In this document: in pieces, positions 1-12,319 of the stretch
How positions within the stretch are numbered: the stretch's first letter is position 1
How the letters are laid out: each line of letters starts with the position of its first letter
NCBI RefSeq assembly: GCF_048569485.1
Contig: NC_134353.1
Coordinates: 706,234,341 to 706,298,340 of the forward strand
Length of the DNA stretch: 64,000 bases
Reading direction: 5' to 3'
DNA from: Anomaloglossus baeobatrachus
Lineage: Eukaryota > Chordata > Amphibia > Anura > Aromobatidae
Notes under the pieces: model-generated
The model's database searches: none
What the model was told of the DNA's origin: nothing
What the model saw: only the letters and a program-made list of their open reading frames with translations
Translations under genes and position numbers: made by a program

Positions 1-480
1 CCCAGTAGAACTGTAGGTTTCAAGAATTGGTTCCTCGAGCCCCCGAGCAAGGGTGGATCTGGAAGCTTGCGACTGTTTACGCCGACCAGCGACAAGGACA
101 AAGAGTGCATCCGGGTGGCGCAGGAGCGCCATGCGGGAAGTAGAACCTGAGTGCTCTCACCAGAACCAACAGATTGCAAATCTTTCTGAAATTGATGGAC
201 TGGACGAGGACACAAAGAAGGTGAGGTGATATCCTGATTGATATGAAAATGGGATACCACCTTAGGGAGAAATTCCGGAACCGGACGCAGAACTACCCTG
301 TCCTGGTGAAGGACCAGGAAGGGAGTTTGTATGAGAGCGTTGCTAGCTCGGAAACTCTCCTAAGAGACGAGACCGTTACTAGAAGGCCACTTCCCGTGAA
401 AAACGGGAAGGGAGACATCCTTCAAAGGCTCGAAAGGCGGCATCTGGAGAGCAATTAGAACCTTGTTCAGATCTCAGGGC
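1..480 (-). mobile_element. DIRS tyrosine recombinase region (part)
   Basis: About 240 bases here align by eye, at clearly less than full identity, with 63540-63760 in the recombinase frame of the right-hand DIRS copy. This places the recombinase at the 3' end of the element, the expected DIRS order. Fossil; no intact protein. Confidence 0.6.
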
Positions 481-1240
481 TCTAACGGCCGCTTGTACGG
501 AGTGCTGAGAAGACAAACTCCCCGTAGGAACGTGCGTACCTGAGGAAGTCGTCGTTTCTGAAAAAATACAGATAGCGCTGAGACTTGTCCCTAAAGGGAA
601 CTGAGCGACAACCCATTTTCCTACCTAGATTGCAGGAAGGAAGGAAACATAGACGATGCAACCGGCCAGGGAGAAACACCCTGCGCCGAGCACCGAGATA
701 AGAACATCTTCCACGTCCTGTGGTCAATCTTGGCGGACGTTGGTATGCTAGCCTGTCTCATGGTGGCAACCACGTCCTGAGGTAATCCTGACGACACTAG
801 GTTCCAGGACTCAATGCCACACCATCCGGTTGAGGGCCGTAGAATTCAAATGGAAGAATGGCCCTTGAGACAGCCAGTCTGATTGGTCTGGTAGTGCCCC
901 CGGTTAGCCTACCGTGAGGCACCACAGAACCGAGTACCACAACATCCTCGGCCAATTTGTAGCGACGAGGATGGCGCGGCCGCAGTCGGTCTTGATCTAG
1001 CGCAGTACTCTGGGCAACAATGCCAGAGGTGGCACCTAAGGTAGCTGGAACTGCGACCAATGCTGAACTAAGGCGTTTGCCGCCAGAGCTCGATGATTGT
1101 GAAACCGTGCCATGAAGCTGGCACATTGTTGTTGTGCCGTGACGCCATTAGATCGACGTCCGGCCTCTGTCAGCGGCGCCAGGTCTCCTGAAACCCGTCC
1201 GGGTGAGGAGACCATACTCTTTCGGCCACACCTCAGCGAC

Positions 1241-2658
1241 TTAGGAAGTCAGCTTCCTAGTTTCCACACTTGGGATGTGAATTGTGGATATGGTGGATGC
1301 CGTGTCTTCCACCCACATCAGAACCTGCCGGACTTCCTGGAAGGCTTGCCGGTTGCGCGTTCTTCCTTGGTGGTTGATGTATGCCACCGCTGTGGAGCTG
1401 TCCGACTGAAGTCGGATATGCTTGCTTTCCAGCCGCTGTTGGAAGGATTGTAGGGCAAGATACACTGCTCTGTGTTCAAGAACATTGATCTGAAGAGTGG
1501 ACTCTTGCTGAGTCCACGTACCCTGAGCGCTGTAGTGGAGAAAAACTGCTCCCCACCCTGATAGACTCGCGTCTGTCGTAACTATCGCCCAGGACGGGGA
1601 TAGGAAGGACCTTCTTTTTGACCAAGAGGTGAGAAGAAGCCACCACCGTAGAGATTCCTTGGCCGCCTGAGAAAGAACGACGACTCTGTTGAGGGACGTC
1701 GACTCCTCGTCCCATTGGCGGAGAATGTCCCATTGTAGTGGACGCAGTAAAACTGCGCGAAAGGAACTGCCTCCATTGCTACCATCTTACGTAGGAAGTG
1801 CATGAGGCGTCTCAATGTGTGCGACTGGTTCTTAAAGAAGAGCTTGCAGCCCGTAGTGAATGCTGTTTGTCTAGCGGCAGCTTCACTATCGCTGAGAGAG
1901 TAAGAAACTCTATGCCTAGATATGTTATCGATAGGGTCGGGGTCGGATCTGACTTTAAAAAGTTGATGATCCACCCAAAACTCTAGAGAGTCTCCAGCGC
2001 AACGTTCGGGCAGTGTTGGCATGTTTCCTAAGAGAGTGCCTTGACAAGTAGATCGTCTAAATACGGGACCACAGAGTGACCCTGAGAGTGCAGGACTGTG
2101 ACTACTGCTGCCCTGACCTTGGCGAAGACCAGTTGGACTGTCGCTAGCCGGAAGGTAGAGCTACGAACAGAGGGTGTTCGTCTCCTATAACGAAGCGTAG
2201 AAACGCTAGTGCTCTGGATCAATCGGCACGTGTGGATAAGCATCCTTGATGCCTAATGATGCTAGGAAATATCCTTGGGACCTTGAGGCGATGACATGGC
2301 GGAGGGATTCCATCCGGAACCGCCTGGTGTCCACGAGCTTGCTGAGCATTTTTAGATCCAGAACGGGACGGAACAGCCCGTTGTTATAGGTACCGCAAAG
2401 AATTTGGGGTAAAAACCGTGACCTTGTTCCTGAAGAGGAACGGGGGTCATCACTCTTTCTGCCTATAGAGTGCACCCTGTTTGCAGAAGAGCAGCGGCCC
2501 GGCCGGGAGGTGGAGAAATTCTGAAGAATCGAGTTGGAGGACGAGAAGTGAGCTCTATCCTGTACCCGTGAGACAGAATGTCTCCACTCAATGGTCATTG
2601 ACCTATGGCAGCTAAATATCGCCAAGGCGGGAGAGCCTGCTACCGACCGAGGCCGCAA
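1241..2658 (-). mobile_element. DIRS reverse transcriptase and RNase H region (fossil)
   Basis: Minus-strand frames show RT-like pieces: a palm segment containing IKDAYPHVPI, the YLDD catalytic box in PYLDDLLVKA, and an RNase H segment containing SDSSTAVAYINHQG. These motifs are typical of vertebrate DIRS elements. The pieces lie in more than one frame, so the region is not functional. Confidence 0.75.
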
Positions 2659-3527
2659 GTCATGAGGAAGCCGCCTTGGAAGCGGGTTTTCAGACTGTCG
2701 CTTTTTTGGGCGAGACTGAGCCCGCTAAGAATCTTAGCTCCTCTGATCCTTTTGAGTCCACATTGGACGAGGAAAAATGGGACCTGCCCGAGCCTCGAAA
2801 AGGCCGAAAACCCCGACTGCCTCTTGCTCTGTTGGGGTTTGTTGTGTCCGGGCTGAGGAAAGGATGAATCCTTACCCCTGGACTGTTTGATGGTTACATC
2901 CAACGCTCACCAAACAGTCGGTCAGCAGAAAAAGGCAACTGGTTAGGCAACCTTTTTTGGAAGCAGAATCTGCCTTCCATTCACTTAACGAGCAGACCAG
3001 GCTCTGCTTAAAAACACGGAGTAGCGGAGGCTACCGCCGCACGGTTCGCAGAGTCCAGGACAACCTGAATCGCGTAAGAAACAAATGCAGACATTTGAGA
3101 GGTTAAGGATGCCACCTGCGGCACAGATGTACGTGTAACCGTGTCAATCTGTGTAAGACAAGCTGAAATAGCTTGGAGTGCCCCAAGGGAGAGAATGCCG
3201 GAGCCAACGGTGCGCCGACAGCCTCATAGATGGCTTTCGACCAGAGATCCATCTGTCTGTCAGTGGCATCTTTGAGTTTGCAGTTCCATCTCCCACTGCA
3301 ACTATGGATCTAGCTACAAGCCTGGAGATTGGAGGATGCCGCTCGGGACATTGGGTCCAGTCCTTGACCAAGTCAGGGGACAGGGATAACGTGTATCCTA
3401 ATCCGTTTGGAGAAGCGCATATCTGGATAAGCGTGGTGTTCCTGGACTGCCTCTCTGAAGGCAGAGTGGTCCAGAAAAATACGTGAAGCTGACTCCTCCA
3501 CTGGAGGAGCTGTGAGAAATAACCCAC
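2640..3527 (-). mobile_element. DIRS ORF1 (gag-like) region (fossil)
   Basis: Upstream of the RT on the minus strand lie frames with a basic, glutamine-rich segment (PQQSKRQSGF) followed by GQVPFF. This resembles the C-terminal part of DIRS ORF1 proteins. Assignment rests on position and composition and is weaker than the RT call. Confidence 0.5.
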
Positions 3528-4384
3528 ATTCTATAGATGGACGCTATAAGATTATTTACTATGGCGTCACAATCAGGTGTATCCAGATTGAGAGCGGTCT
3601 CAGGATCAGAATCCTGAGCCGCTACTTCCGCCTCATTACACAGCGAGTCCTTCTGTTAGGACCCTGATGAAACCGAGGCCGCTCATAGCGAGCCCACTTA
3701 GGCTGTCTGGGACTGACGTCCGTGCAGAGCCGTGACTCTGGGATGCGTGTGACATTCCCGGAGCTGTTAGTTATTCACACTGAGGGGGGCCATGGATCAA
3801 TGATTCAACAGTGCCCATATTGTGAGAGACATGTCCGGACTGCTAGGCTTCTAGTATCATAGCCATAGTCTCAGAAAAACTGTCAGTAAATACTGCAGAC
3901 ACCGTCCTCATCCCCTGGCCATTAGTGCATACAATGGGAGTCTATGTACCTGCCGGCCGTATAGCCGTACATGCTGTACCAGCTGTATAGAAAAAACATG
4001 TGGTTCTGCACCTTTGTTTTACACAGAGAATATGCTGATAACTCCTCCGCATAATCCAGGAGGGTATATACAACGTGCGACCAAACAGTGCAATGTATAT
4101 AGTACAAGCATATCTATAAGTGCACTTCTGCACTAGTGGGGTTAGCACCACAGGTGCTGCTTAACGCCTGTTACAGCGATTGTGTGACTATCAGAATGCC
4201 AGGGTCTTCCACACTTGTCTCTGTATCGTACAGAAACTGACACTAATGGCTGCCGGTGTCCTTGTAGAGAAGGAAGCCGTGGGCGTGCCTGAGAAAGTGC
4301 GGGAATCCGGATTCACAGTGCACACAGTGAGAGGGGTGGAGTATGCAAAACCTACTCCAGCTCTCAGCTCTGCTCTATGCAGCG

Positions 4385-4950
4385 TCACGCCCCTACCCTG
4401 ACTGTCAGGGCTGTGGGCGGTAACGAAGGGAGACTAGGCCCAGAAGCCGGGGACTCGAGTTAACAGCGCGGCCGCCGTAAAAGCGCGGGCCGCGCTGAAG
4501 TCCCCGGCGCACCACAAGTGCCAGCCGCGCCGCAGTTCCAGCGGCCGGCGCGACTGATTCATAGAAGTGGCCAGCGTCCCGCCCCTCTCCTGACTGGCAG
4601 GTCTGGGGGCGGGAACGAACGGAAGCAGGCCGCAAAAGCCGGGGACTCTAGTTATCAGCGCGGCCGCCGTAAAAGCGCGGGCCGCGCTGAAGTCCCCGGC
4701 GCACCACAAGTGCCAGCCGCGCCGCTGCCAGCGGCCGGCGCGACCGATTCCTGGAAGTGGCCAGCGTCCCGCCCCTCTCCTGACTGGCAGGTCTGGGGGC
4801 GGGAACGAACGGAAGCAGGCCGCAAAAGCCGGGGACTCTAGTTATCAGCGCGGCCGCCGTAAAAGCGCAGGCCGCGCTGAAGTCCCCGGCGCACTACAAG
4901 TGCCAGCCGCGCCGCAGTCCCAGCGGCCGGCGCGACCAATTCCCATAAGT
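4385..4950. repeat. GC-rich tandem repeat, about 190-bp unit, three copies
   Basis: The motif CTGACTGnCAG recurs at 4398, 4590 and 4780, giving periods of 192 and 190. Each unit has a GCGCGGCCGCCGTAAAAGCGC core and a CCCCGGCGCACNACAAGTG tail. The third copy is partial. The array lies in the 5' leader of the DIRS element and is rich in CpG and NotI-like GCGGCCGC sites. Confidence 0.85.
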
Positions 4951-5429
4951 GAGCCTGCTTCAGCAAAGCTGAATGAGGCCATGGCACAGGCGCCGCAGCG
5001 CTGATGTCCCCCGGCGCACTACAACACCCAGCATGCTGCGGTGTGAGCGCCAAATGCACGGGGACACAGAGTACCTTGAGGAAGCAGGGCCATGTCCCTG
5101 ATGTACTCCGCTCCATCCAGCATCTTCTCCAGGGGCTGTAGATGGAGCACGGTCTCAGTGCCTGGAGACCGGTAAATCCCACTTCACCCAGAGCCCTGTA
5201 AAAAGGGATGGGGAAGGAATCAGCATGTGGGCTCCTGCCGCCGTACCCGCAATGGGTACCTCAACCTTACAAACACCTCCGACATACAGTGGGGTGAGAA
5301 GGGAGCATGCTGGGGACACTATATGTGTCCTCTTTTCTTCCATCCGACATAGTCAGCAGCTGCTGCTGACTAAAAAGTGGAGCTATGCGTGGATGTGTTG
5401 CCTCCTTCGCACAAAGCACAAAACTGGTG

Positions 5430-5567
5430 AGCCAGTGATCCCACTGGGGGTGTATAGCCAGAAGGGGAGGGGCCTTACACTTTTAAGTGTAATACTTTGT
5501 GTGGCCTCCAGAGGCAATAGCTATACACCCAATTGTCTGGGTCTCCCAATGGAGCGACAAAGAAAGT
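5430..5567 (-). repeat. DIRS inverted terminal repeat (5' end of the element)
   Basis: Contains GTGTATAGCC, a GGAGGGGCC block, and CTATACACCC followed by TGGGTCTCCCAATGGAG. This is the inverse of the outer end of the right-hand DIRS copy (62670-62770: GGGAGACCCAG, GGGTGTATAGC, GGAGGACACAC). Opposed terminal repeats are a DIRS hallmark. Confidence 0.75.
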
Positions 5568-6291
5568 TGTGGCGACAAAAAAACGTCGTTTTGGCGTTTG
5601 GAATTTTTTTGCCGCTACGCCGTTTACTGATCAGATTAATTGATTTTATATTTTGATAGATTGGGCGTTTCTGAACGCGGCGATACCAAATGTGTGTATA
5701 TTTTTTATTTTTTTAACCCTTTAATTTTCAATGGGGCGAATGGGGGGTGATTTGAACTTTTAGGTTTTTTTGTTTTTTTTTAATTTTTTAAAACTTATTT
5801 TTTAACTTTTTTTTTTTATTTTACTAGTCCCCCTAGGGGGCTATTGCGATCAGCATTCCGATCGCTCTGCAGTATCTGCTGATCACAGCTGCAAGGCTGT
5901 AAACAGCAGATACGCTCTCTTTTGCTGTGCCCCGGGCACAGCGAAAGTGAAACTAAGTCAGGTGTAGTACAGGAGTCATCACATGACCCTGTGCTACCAT
6001 GACAACTATCGGGAGTCACGTGATCGCGTCACGTGACTTCCGGTTTCGGCGGTAAGTAAAAACTTTACCGCGATCGCGCTTATAATGGCGCTGTCATGTA
6101 TTGACAGCGCCATATAAGGGGTTAATCGGCACGAGCAGATAACGATTCTGCTCGTGCCTAGCAGGCACACATCTCAGCTGTGAAAATCAGCTGAGATGTG
6201 TGCCGATCGCGGCATGCTGCCGCCGGAGGACCGCGGGCAGTAAGATTATGTCATTTAGGACGTAATTTTACGGCCCGCGGTCGTTAAGGGG
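5568..6291 (+). mobile_element. TTAA-flanked 1.2-kb DNA-transposon family, second half
   Basis: Starts inside the family at GTGGCGAC near 5573 and runs through the CCCCTAGGGGG core (5830) and a GC-rich tail to GTTAAGGGG plus TTAA at 6292-6295. It matches the second half of the full copy at 36058-37239. The first half is absent at the DIRS junction and may lie on the far side of that insertion. No ORF. Probably a non-autonomous piggyBac- or Kolobok-type element, judged only from the TTAA target. Confidence 0.65.
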
Positions 6292-6295
6292 TTAA

Positions 6296-7012
6296 AAGAA
6301 GGCTGTGATGTATCCCTCTTTATAGGTAGATGTCGTCATATAGCCCCCTCCACTTCTCTAACACCCCTAGATACTAGAGGTCAGGCTGCTGTTTTGGTGG
6401 TGAAGGTGTTTGGGCCAGCAGTAGGAAGAGGTGGGTGGTGGTGGAGGCATTTGAGCTAGGAGGAGAAGGGGGGGTGGGTAGACCAAACTATCTGGTACTG
6501 CATGGATTAAGTTGGTTGCCTTTAACTCCAATGTCCCATCAAGCTGCTCTAAACTCTGATGGTCTCCAAAGGCAAATGCATAGCCTCTTGATCAAAAGTG
6601 GGGCTTTTAGTGAGGACCACTCCTTACACCTCTTTATTGAGAAAATGTACTGCCTGAGCTCAAGTGACGCTACTGTACACATATAGAGAGGTACCCAACT
6701 GGTATTTTCCTTGGAAACCACAAATCTTGGAAAGGTGTGAGTAAAAATGTTGGAGGACAGCCGCATTATGGGTTGCAGTAGATGGAGGAAGTAGTAATGG
6801 ACACAGAAGCTGGAATGTAATCAGTGTCCAGCGTTGTAGAAAATAAAACAAGCTCAGTCTACTATTCTCCTCAATACCATTTTGTTACCTTTATTCTTCA
6901 ATACATACACAGAGCATAGGACAAAAGGACTCCATCTAGCAATAAGCTTATAGATATGACCATAGTGTATGTTGAGAGATTTTTGGTGTTCTTGCTAAAT
7001 CCAGAACTAAAA
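6296..7012. other. PPM1F intron, nothing recognised
   Basis: About 700 bases of moderately purine-rich intronic DNA (GGTGGTGGTGG and GGAGGAGAAGG around 6430-6475). An 83-codon open frame at 6435-6686 has no recognisable motif and is probably chance. Confidence 0.4.
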
Positions 7013-7312
7013 TTTGCGCCGACCTGAGGCATCACAGCGACATTAGTTTTACCATATTGTGAACACTATCAATAAAATATCTCAAAAACAATAGTGCAAC
7101 CACACTTTTTTTTGCAATTTTTCCGCATTTGGAATTTTTGTTTGCCATTTTCCAGTACACTATATGGTAAAACGCATGGTTTTATATAAAAGTACAACTC
7201 GTTCCACAAAAAACAAGCCCTCACATGACCCATATTGACATAAAAAAAAATAAAAAATTATGGCTCTCGGAAAAAAAGAACGGAAAGTGCAAAATCGGCC
7301 GTCGTGAAGGAG
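7013..7312 (-). mobile_element. TTAA-flanked family, truncated first half
   Basis: Reads on the minus strand from TTAA 7313-7316 through the family's first third (Cs and As around TACCATATAG, CAAGCCCTCA). It is truncated at its inner end, about 65 bases from PPM1F exon 4. It matches 38560-38891 in the full minus-strand copy. Confidence 0.6.
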
Positions 7313-7378
7313 TTAAACAACAAACAAAACCCTGTGTGCATTTCTGAACTCTGTCAGAAGAGCCTCGTGTTTACTTAC

Positions 7379-7567
7379 CATTCTTCTTGCTCTTCTAAGA
7401 AACATTGCATCTGTACGTTGAAAGGCTTCCTTTAATGCCCTGGCAGGATCTGACATCAGTGTCTCATGACGCGCCAGCATGACATGGTGGTGGATAGCAG
7501 CATAATTAGCAGCATCTATTCCACCATGGCCATCAAAAACGGCAAAATATGATCTCTCAACTCCATC
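7379..7567 (-). CDS. PPM1F: PPM1F exon 4 (PP2C catalytic core)
   Basis: 189 bases, phase 0 at both ends, encoding residues 167-229. It begins DGVERSYFAVFDGHGG; FDGHGG is the PP2C motif whose Asp and Gly hold the metal pair. It continues with DAANYAAIHHHV and ends FLRRARRM, matching the mammalian segment that ends FLRKAKRE. The acceptor is AG at 7568-7569 and the donor is GTAAGTAAAC reading down from 7378. The next exon, expected to start with a GTTG-containing strand, is not present in 1-7378, so it lies off the window. Confidence 0.95.
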
Positions 7568-7789
7568 CTGAAAGCAAAAAAATATTTAATGATCAATCAG
7601 AATCAGTGTGAAGGCAATTTGTCAGCAGGCTTTTGCTACCTCATCTAACACAAGCATGATGTAGGAAAAGAGACCCCTGAATCCAACGATGTATCACTTA
7701 GTTTACTAGGTGCAGTGGTTTTGACACAGTTTTTAGATTTAGCAATATAGCAGAGTTGAGGGAGCTGCCCCCACCCACCCCAGGCTCTC

Positions 7790-7985
7790 TATATAGCGCT
7801 TCATATCTGCTAAGAGTTTGTATGGGTTACCACTGGATACACTGGTTTCTACCCACACTCCAAAGACATACAGATAGGGAATTTAAATTGTGAGCCCCAA
7901 TGGGGACAGTGTTGCTGATGCATGTAAAGCGCTTTGGAATTAATGGCTTTATATAAGTGATTAAATATTGTTATTATATATATTG
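7790..7985 (+). mobile_element. LINE/SINE 3' tail (L2-like)
   Basis: Shows CCACACTCCAAAGACATAC, then GTGAGCCCCAATGGGGACAG, then AAAGCGCTTTGGAATTAATGG and a simple TATTGTTATTATATA tail. This is the common 3' end of L2/CR1-type retroposons in frogs. Only the tail is present. Confidence 0.6.
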
Positions 7986-8096
7986 GCATGTAGGTCTTTG
8001 AAATGCAAATTCGTCCACACCTGTACATGTTTTATCTCTTGCTGTAAGTGGCATTGTAATTAGACATGCATATGAGGCATTAAGTGCTCTGAGCAT

Positions 8097-8885
<789 letters not shown>

Positions 8886-9212
8886 CTGAGCATGAGTGAG
8901 CACTTCCTGAGCCTCTGCCTGTATTGATTAGGTGCTAGGCAAGGAAATCAGACAGTGAGCTACCAGTCAAGCTTGAGAGGCTGGTGCTGGGCGGGAAAGG
9001 GACCTCAGGAGGCGGAAGCTTACTAAGTGCTCTGTCAGACCCAGAGCACTTAATGCCTCATTTGCATATGAATTTAAATGCTAAATTACTCTGGAATAGA
9101 GCAACATATATGGTATATAAAGGAGTTGATGGATTTACATTTCAAAGACCTACATGCCCATAGATACAAAGTTGATCTGACAGATTCCTTTTGACAAAAG
9201 TTATGATTTGCT

Positions 9213-9952
9213 CTAAGGCTAGGTGCACATGTTGCGATGGTGTTGTGTTGGGGTAGGTCCGATGTTTTCATTGTCTTTTATTCCTTTTTTTTTTTTAGTG
9301 TTGTTGTGGCTAAATAACCGCAGTTCTGTAGTGAATATATTTTTTTCTTCATAAAATTAATTAACCCGATAAAATCGGAGTTTTATGTCCATGGAGCTAC
9401 CAAAGATTTGTTTTGTTAATTTCTTTATCTTTAAATGATGGAAAAAGATTTTTTTTTTTTTACACATTAAAATAATTTTTTTTTTTTTTATAACTGCATC
9501 CTTAGGGAACTTGAACCTGTAATCATCTGATCGCTTGTACTTTATACAACAAAAGTATTGCTGTGTATAGCAAAAATCACGGTCTATGGATGCCAACCGT
9601 GACCTGCAATTGGGTGCTGCAGCCTTTATTTTCTGGAAAAGATGAGCCTGCATCAAAGGCCGGAGTTCCACTTGCGTATGACTCGCACGGGCATCACTTG
9701 GCACAGCCGCACACTCTCCTGACAGGAGCGGGTCGGCTGCATGTATTTCCATTCAGCTGAGGCACTCGTGTACGGAGAGTGTCAGGCCATGCCGGGTGAT
9801 ACCAATGAGAGAGTCGTACAAGTCATACGCAAGTGGAACTCCGGCCAAAGGCAGAGAACCAACATTGGTTGTACCAGTACGTGCAACGTCGGTAAGTATT
9901 TAATAGGACTAGAAAACGTGGAAAAATGAATTATCATCAGTTGGTTTTTTAC
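9213..9952. other. PPM1F intron with MITE fragments
   Basis: TAAGGCTAGGTGCACATG at 9216 is a left end of the Harbinger-like type, but no matching right end is clear. Poly-T stretches and CTTAGGGAACTTGAACC (9511) resemble the TTAA-flanked family. A separate inverted repeat lies at 9657-9846. Confidence 0.4.
9657..9846. repeat. Inverted repeat, probable short MITE
   Basis: GGCCGGAGTTCCACTTGCG at 9659 is repeated inverted as CGCAAGTGGAACTCCGGCC ending near 9846. AAAGGCC and GGCCAAAG mark the outer ends. No coding capacity. Confidence 0.65.
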
Positions 9953-10152
9953 CGTGAACCCAAAAAGCTGGTTAAATTCCATGAGAGACACAAGGCGATC
10001 TTCCATTTTCCTTCTTGTGTTGCGTATCGAGCGAAATGAGACAAGCAAGTTGCGTTTCATGGTCGGTGCTGAGGGCATCTGTAGCTGCCACTGACCACCA
10101 ATCTCTTGGAGACAGCTAAGACAGTGTTGAAGTAAGGCTCCAGAGCTGAAAA
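9953..10152 (-). CDS. PPM1F: PPM1F exon 3 (start of the PP2C domain)
   Basis: 200 bases, entering in phase 2 and leaving in phase 0, encoding residues 100-166. It includes IGGQWQLQMP, matching VAGQWQKQVP of mammals, and SIRNTRRKMEDR; the MED motif supplies an acidic metal ligand of PP2C enzymes. It ends NQLFGFT, joining DGVERS of exon 4 as in the mammalian NQLFGLS|DPVNR. The acceptor TTTTGTAG ends at 10153; the alternative CAG 7 bases later breaks the phase, so the upstream one is chosen. The donor is GTAAAAAA from 9952, which is weak. Confidence 0.95.
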
Positions 10153-11073
10153 CTACAAAATAAATAAATACATAAATAAATCAGAAGCATTTTATATAAA
10201 TATTTTTGTACATATATTAGAAATCTTTCAAAAAAGGGATCTCTGCTACAATACAGGTTAATCTTAATGGAACCAGGAGGGTTTAGGGAAAACAAAAAAC
10301 AAACAACTATACTCATTTCTAGGACTAGGCCCTGACATTCATTGGGGCAGGGGAATCATGTGACCAAAGCGGCCACTAATTTGTACAGCCTTCACACTTT
10401 GTTTTCTTACACCGCTTTGGGTCTATTAACAAAAAAGTTGTATAATTGTGGAGAATCCCTTTAAAGAACACATCTAAAACAGTCCATCATGAATGCTCAT
10501 GGCCAAAGGACACAAAGTTTTGAAAGAATGCAGAGAATGGTTATTCTGGGCGTTTTATCTGCTAACAGTCCAGGGTTAGTGTTATCGCTGGGGCTAAAAT
10601 ACCTAGAAATCTGAACTTCACCACAATTGTTCTTTGATACACATTTACAGATTAATTTGTATTTTATTTACTTTGTGGCCTAATACAAAAAAAAATATGT
10701 GGCCACTTCTCCTGACCCTGACTTTATATAAACATCTGTACTTTATCTACAATTCGCCAGTAATTACAGAACTAGTAAAGGGAACAATGATATTAACATC
10801 TTAAAAGGGTAACTATTCTCTTGTGTAACTATTTAGAATAGGGTGTCTTGTGTGTAGACAACAAATTACACCATTTCTGGACACTAACTTGTATCCTGCA
10901 TTCTCGCCAGTTTTCCCCTCTGTACGCTAGATCTGTAATTTGCAGTCCACTGGTAGCTGAGGAAGGACACAAGCTACTTCAACTTCCCTCCTTAGCACAG
11001 AGGGGAATGTCTGCTCTTCAGTTACATTTTAACTCACAGACACAAGGAGCAGCAACATGGAACAGTCTTCACC
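10153..11073. other. PPM1F intron with degraded T2-like ends
   Basis: GAATCCCTTTAAAG near 10453 and TTAAAAGGGTAAC near 10801 look like ends of T2-type MITEs. The sequence between is otherwise unrecognised. An 89-codon frame at 10848-11117 lies in this repeat DNA and is not supported. Confidence 0.35.
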
Positions 11074-11545
11074 TGAGGCTGGGGCCACATGGGGATTACT
11101 GCGATCCCCTCGCATGACATGCGGCTCGAGCTGGCAGTACAGCAGAGCCGAGTCTCATGCGAGTGTCCCTGCGAATGAGGTTCGATCGTGCGAGCGGACC
11201 TCAGTTGCGGGCGACGGGCCGGCACGGAGGAGGAGACGGAGGGATTTATCTCCCTCTCTCCTCCATAGCCGGCTATTGCCATTCTCGCCCGCACTCGCGG
11301 TACACCAGTGTACCGCGAGTGCAGTGCGATTTTTCTCTTGCCCCATAGAGTTGCATGGGTGCGAGAGAAAACAGGATCGCATTACAGTCGCAGCATGCTG
11401 GGATTGTTTTCTCGGTCCAATTAGGGCTGAGAAAATAATCGCTCATGTGTGCTGACACATAGGCTAATATTGGTCTGAGTGGAATGCGTTTTTTTAATCG
11501 CACTCCTCTCGCATCGATTTTCATGCAGTGTGGCTTAGGCCTGGA
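11074..11545. mobile_element. GC-rich MITE, Harbinger-like
   Basis: Ends GAGGCTGGGGCCACATG and CAGTGTGGCTTAGGCC are roughly inverted. Inside, TACACCAGTGTACCGCGAGTG and GATTTTTCTCTTGC form further inverted parts. Overlapping frames on both strands here (up to 132 codons) are by-products of the palindromic layout. Confidence 0.45.
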
Positions 11546-11707
11546 GCTAGCTCTTCTAAGTGAGGTGAAACACTTGGTCTAGAGCTCTTCACAATGTTTT
11601 TCTTTCTGCCTCTGTCTGTTCCTCTCCTGCTGCTAACTCATTCTCCCTCTCCATGGAGGATGATGGGGTGCGACACATGACACATGCAGTCCTCTCCTCT
11701 GAGTAAG

Positions 11708-12040
11708 ATAGACTTAGGTCTTTTACGCAAGCTGCGTTTTTTGGTGCAGTTTGTTGCCCAAATTGCCATGTCTATCCTTATGCCAGCGCCAATGAGAATT
11801 CTGAAGTACTGTGCACACATTGCTTCTTTTTTCCTTGCAGTTTTGGGTGCAGAAAAAAGCAGCAACATGTCAATTGCTGGTGCGTTTTTTCCTGCATTTT
11901 GTAGCCCTTGCAGCCATTGACTTGACAAAAAAAAAAAAAAAAAATTCACAAAAACACTTTTTTTGTGGCGTTTTTCTGCCACATGGTGCAGTTTTTGGTG
12001 CAGAAAATGTCGGGATCAAAACCTCAGTGTACATACCCTA
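11708..12040. mobile_element. Harbinger-like MITE
   Basis: Left end TTAGGTCTTTTACGC and right end GTACATACCCTAA; the pairs TTA/TAA and GGT/ACC suit a TWA-target element. Repeated TTTTTGGTGCAG at 11740, 11841 and 11990. No coding frame of note. Confidence 0.45.
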
Positions 12041-12319
12041 AACCTGTTTTTTCTATAGTGGATGGTGAAATCAGGAGGTAAAAGGAAGGGGAAAAAAGTG
12101 TCTTATAAGTGGGGAAGGAAGCAGATTTCTGATAAGATACATTACAAAGTTTCCAATAATTGCCTGTTTTATTGATTGACCTTTTTAACTTATTGTACAG
12201 CATATCACAAAAGTGAGTACAGCCATCACATTTGTGTGTAAATATTTTAATATTTTCATGAGAACACTGCAGATAACAGTTTAATACAATGTAAAGTTGT
12301 CCGTGTACAGCTTGTATAA

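Larger units (their letters stand above)
1..5567 (-). mobile_element. DIRS-type tyrosine-recombinase retroelement (fossil, 3' end off window)
   Basis: Fossil element read right to left. From its 5' end near 5567 it shows an inverted terminal repeat, a GC-rich tandem-repeat leader, an ORF1/gag-like region, a reverse transcriptase and RNase H region, and at the left edge the start of the tyrosine recombinase region, whose DNA resembles that of the second copy at 62.6-64 kb. Frames are broken in many places (roughly ten or more), so it is an old dead copy. It sits in the last PPM1F intron visible here. Its right end abuts the second half of a TTAA-flanked repeat (5568-6291), which implies insertion into that repeat. 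Confidence 0.8.

Noticed and set aside
1-7378. Further PPM1F exons to the left of exon 4
   Set aside because: Searched by eye for the strand after FLRKAKRE (SGTTG block); only DIRS and TTAA-family sequence found.
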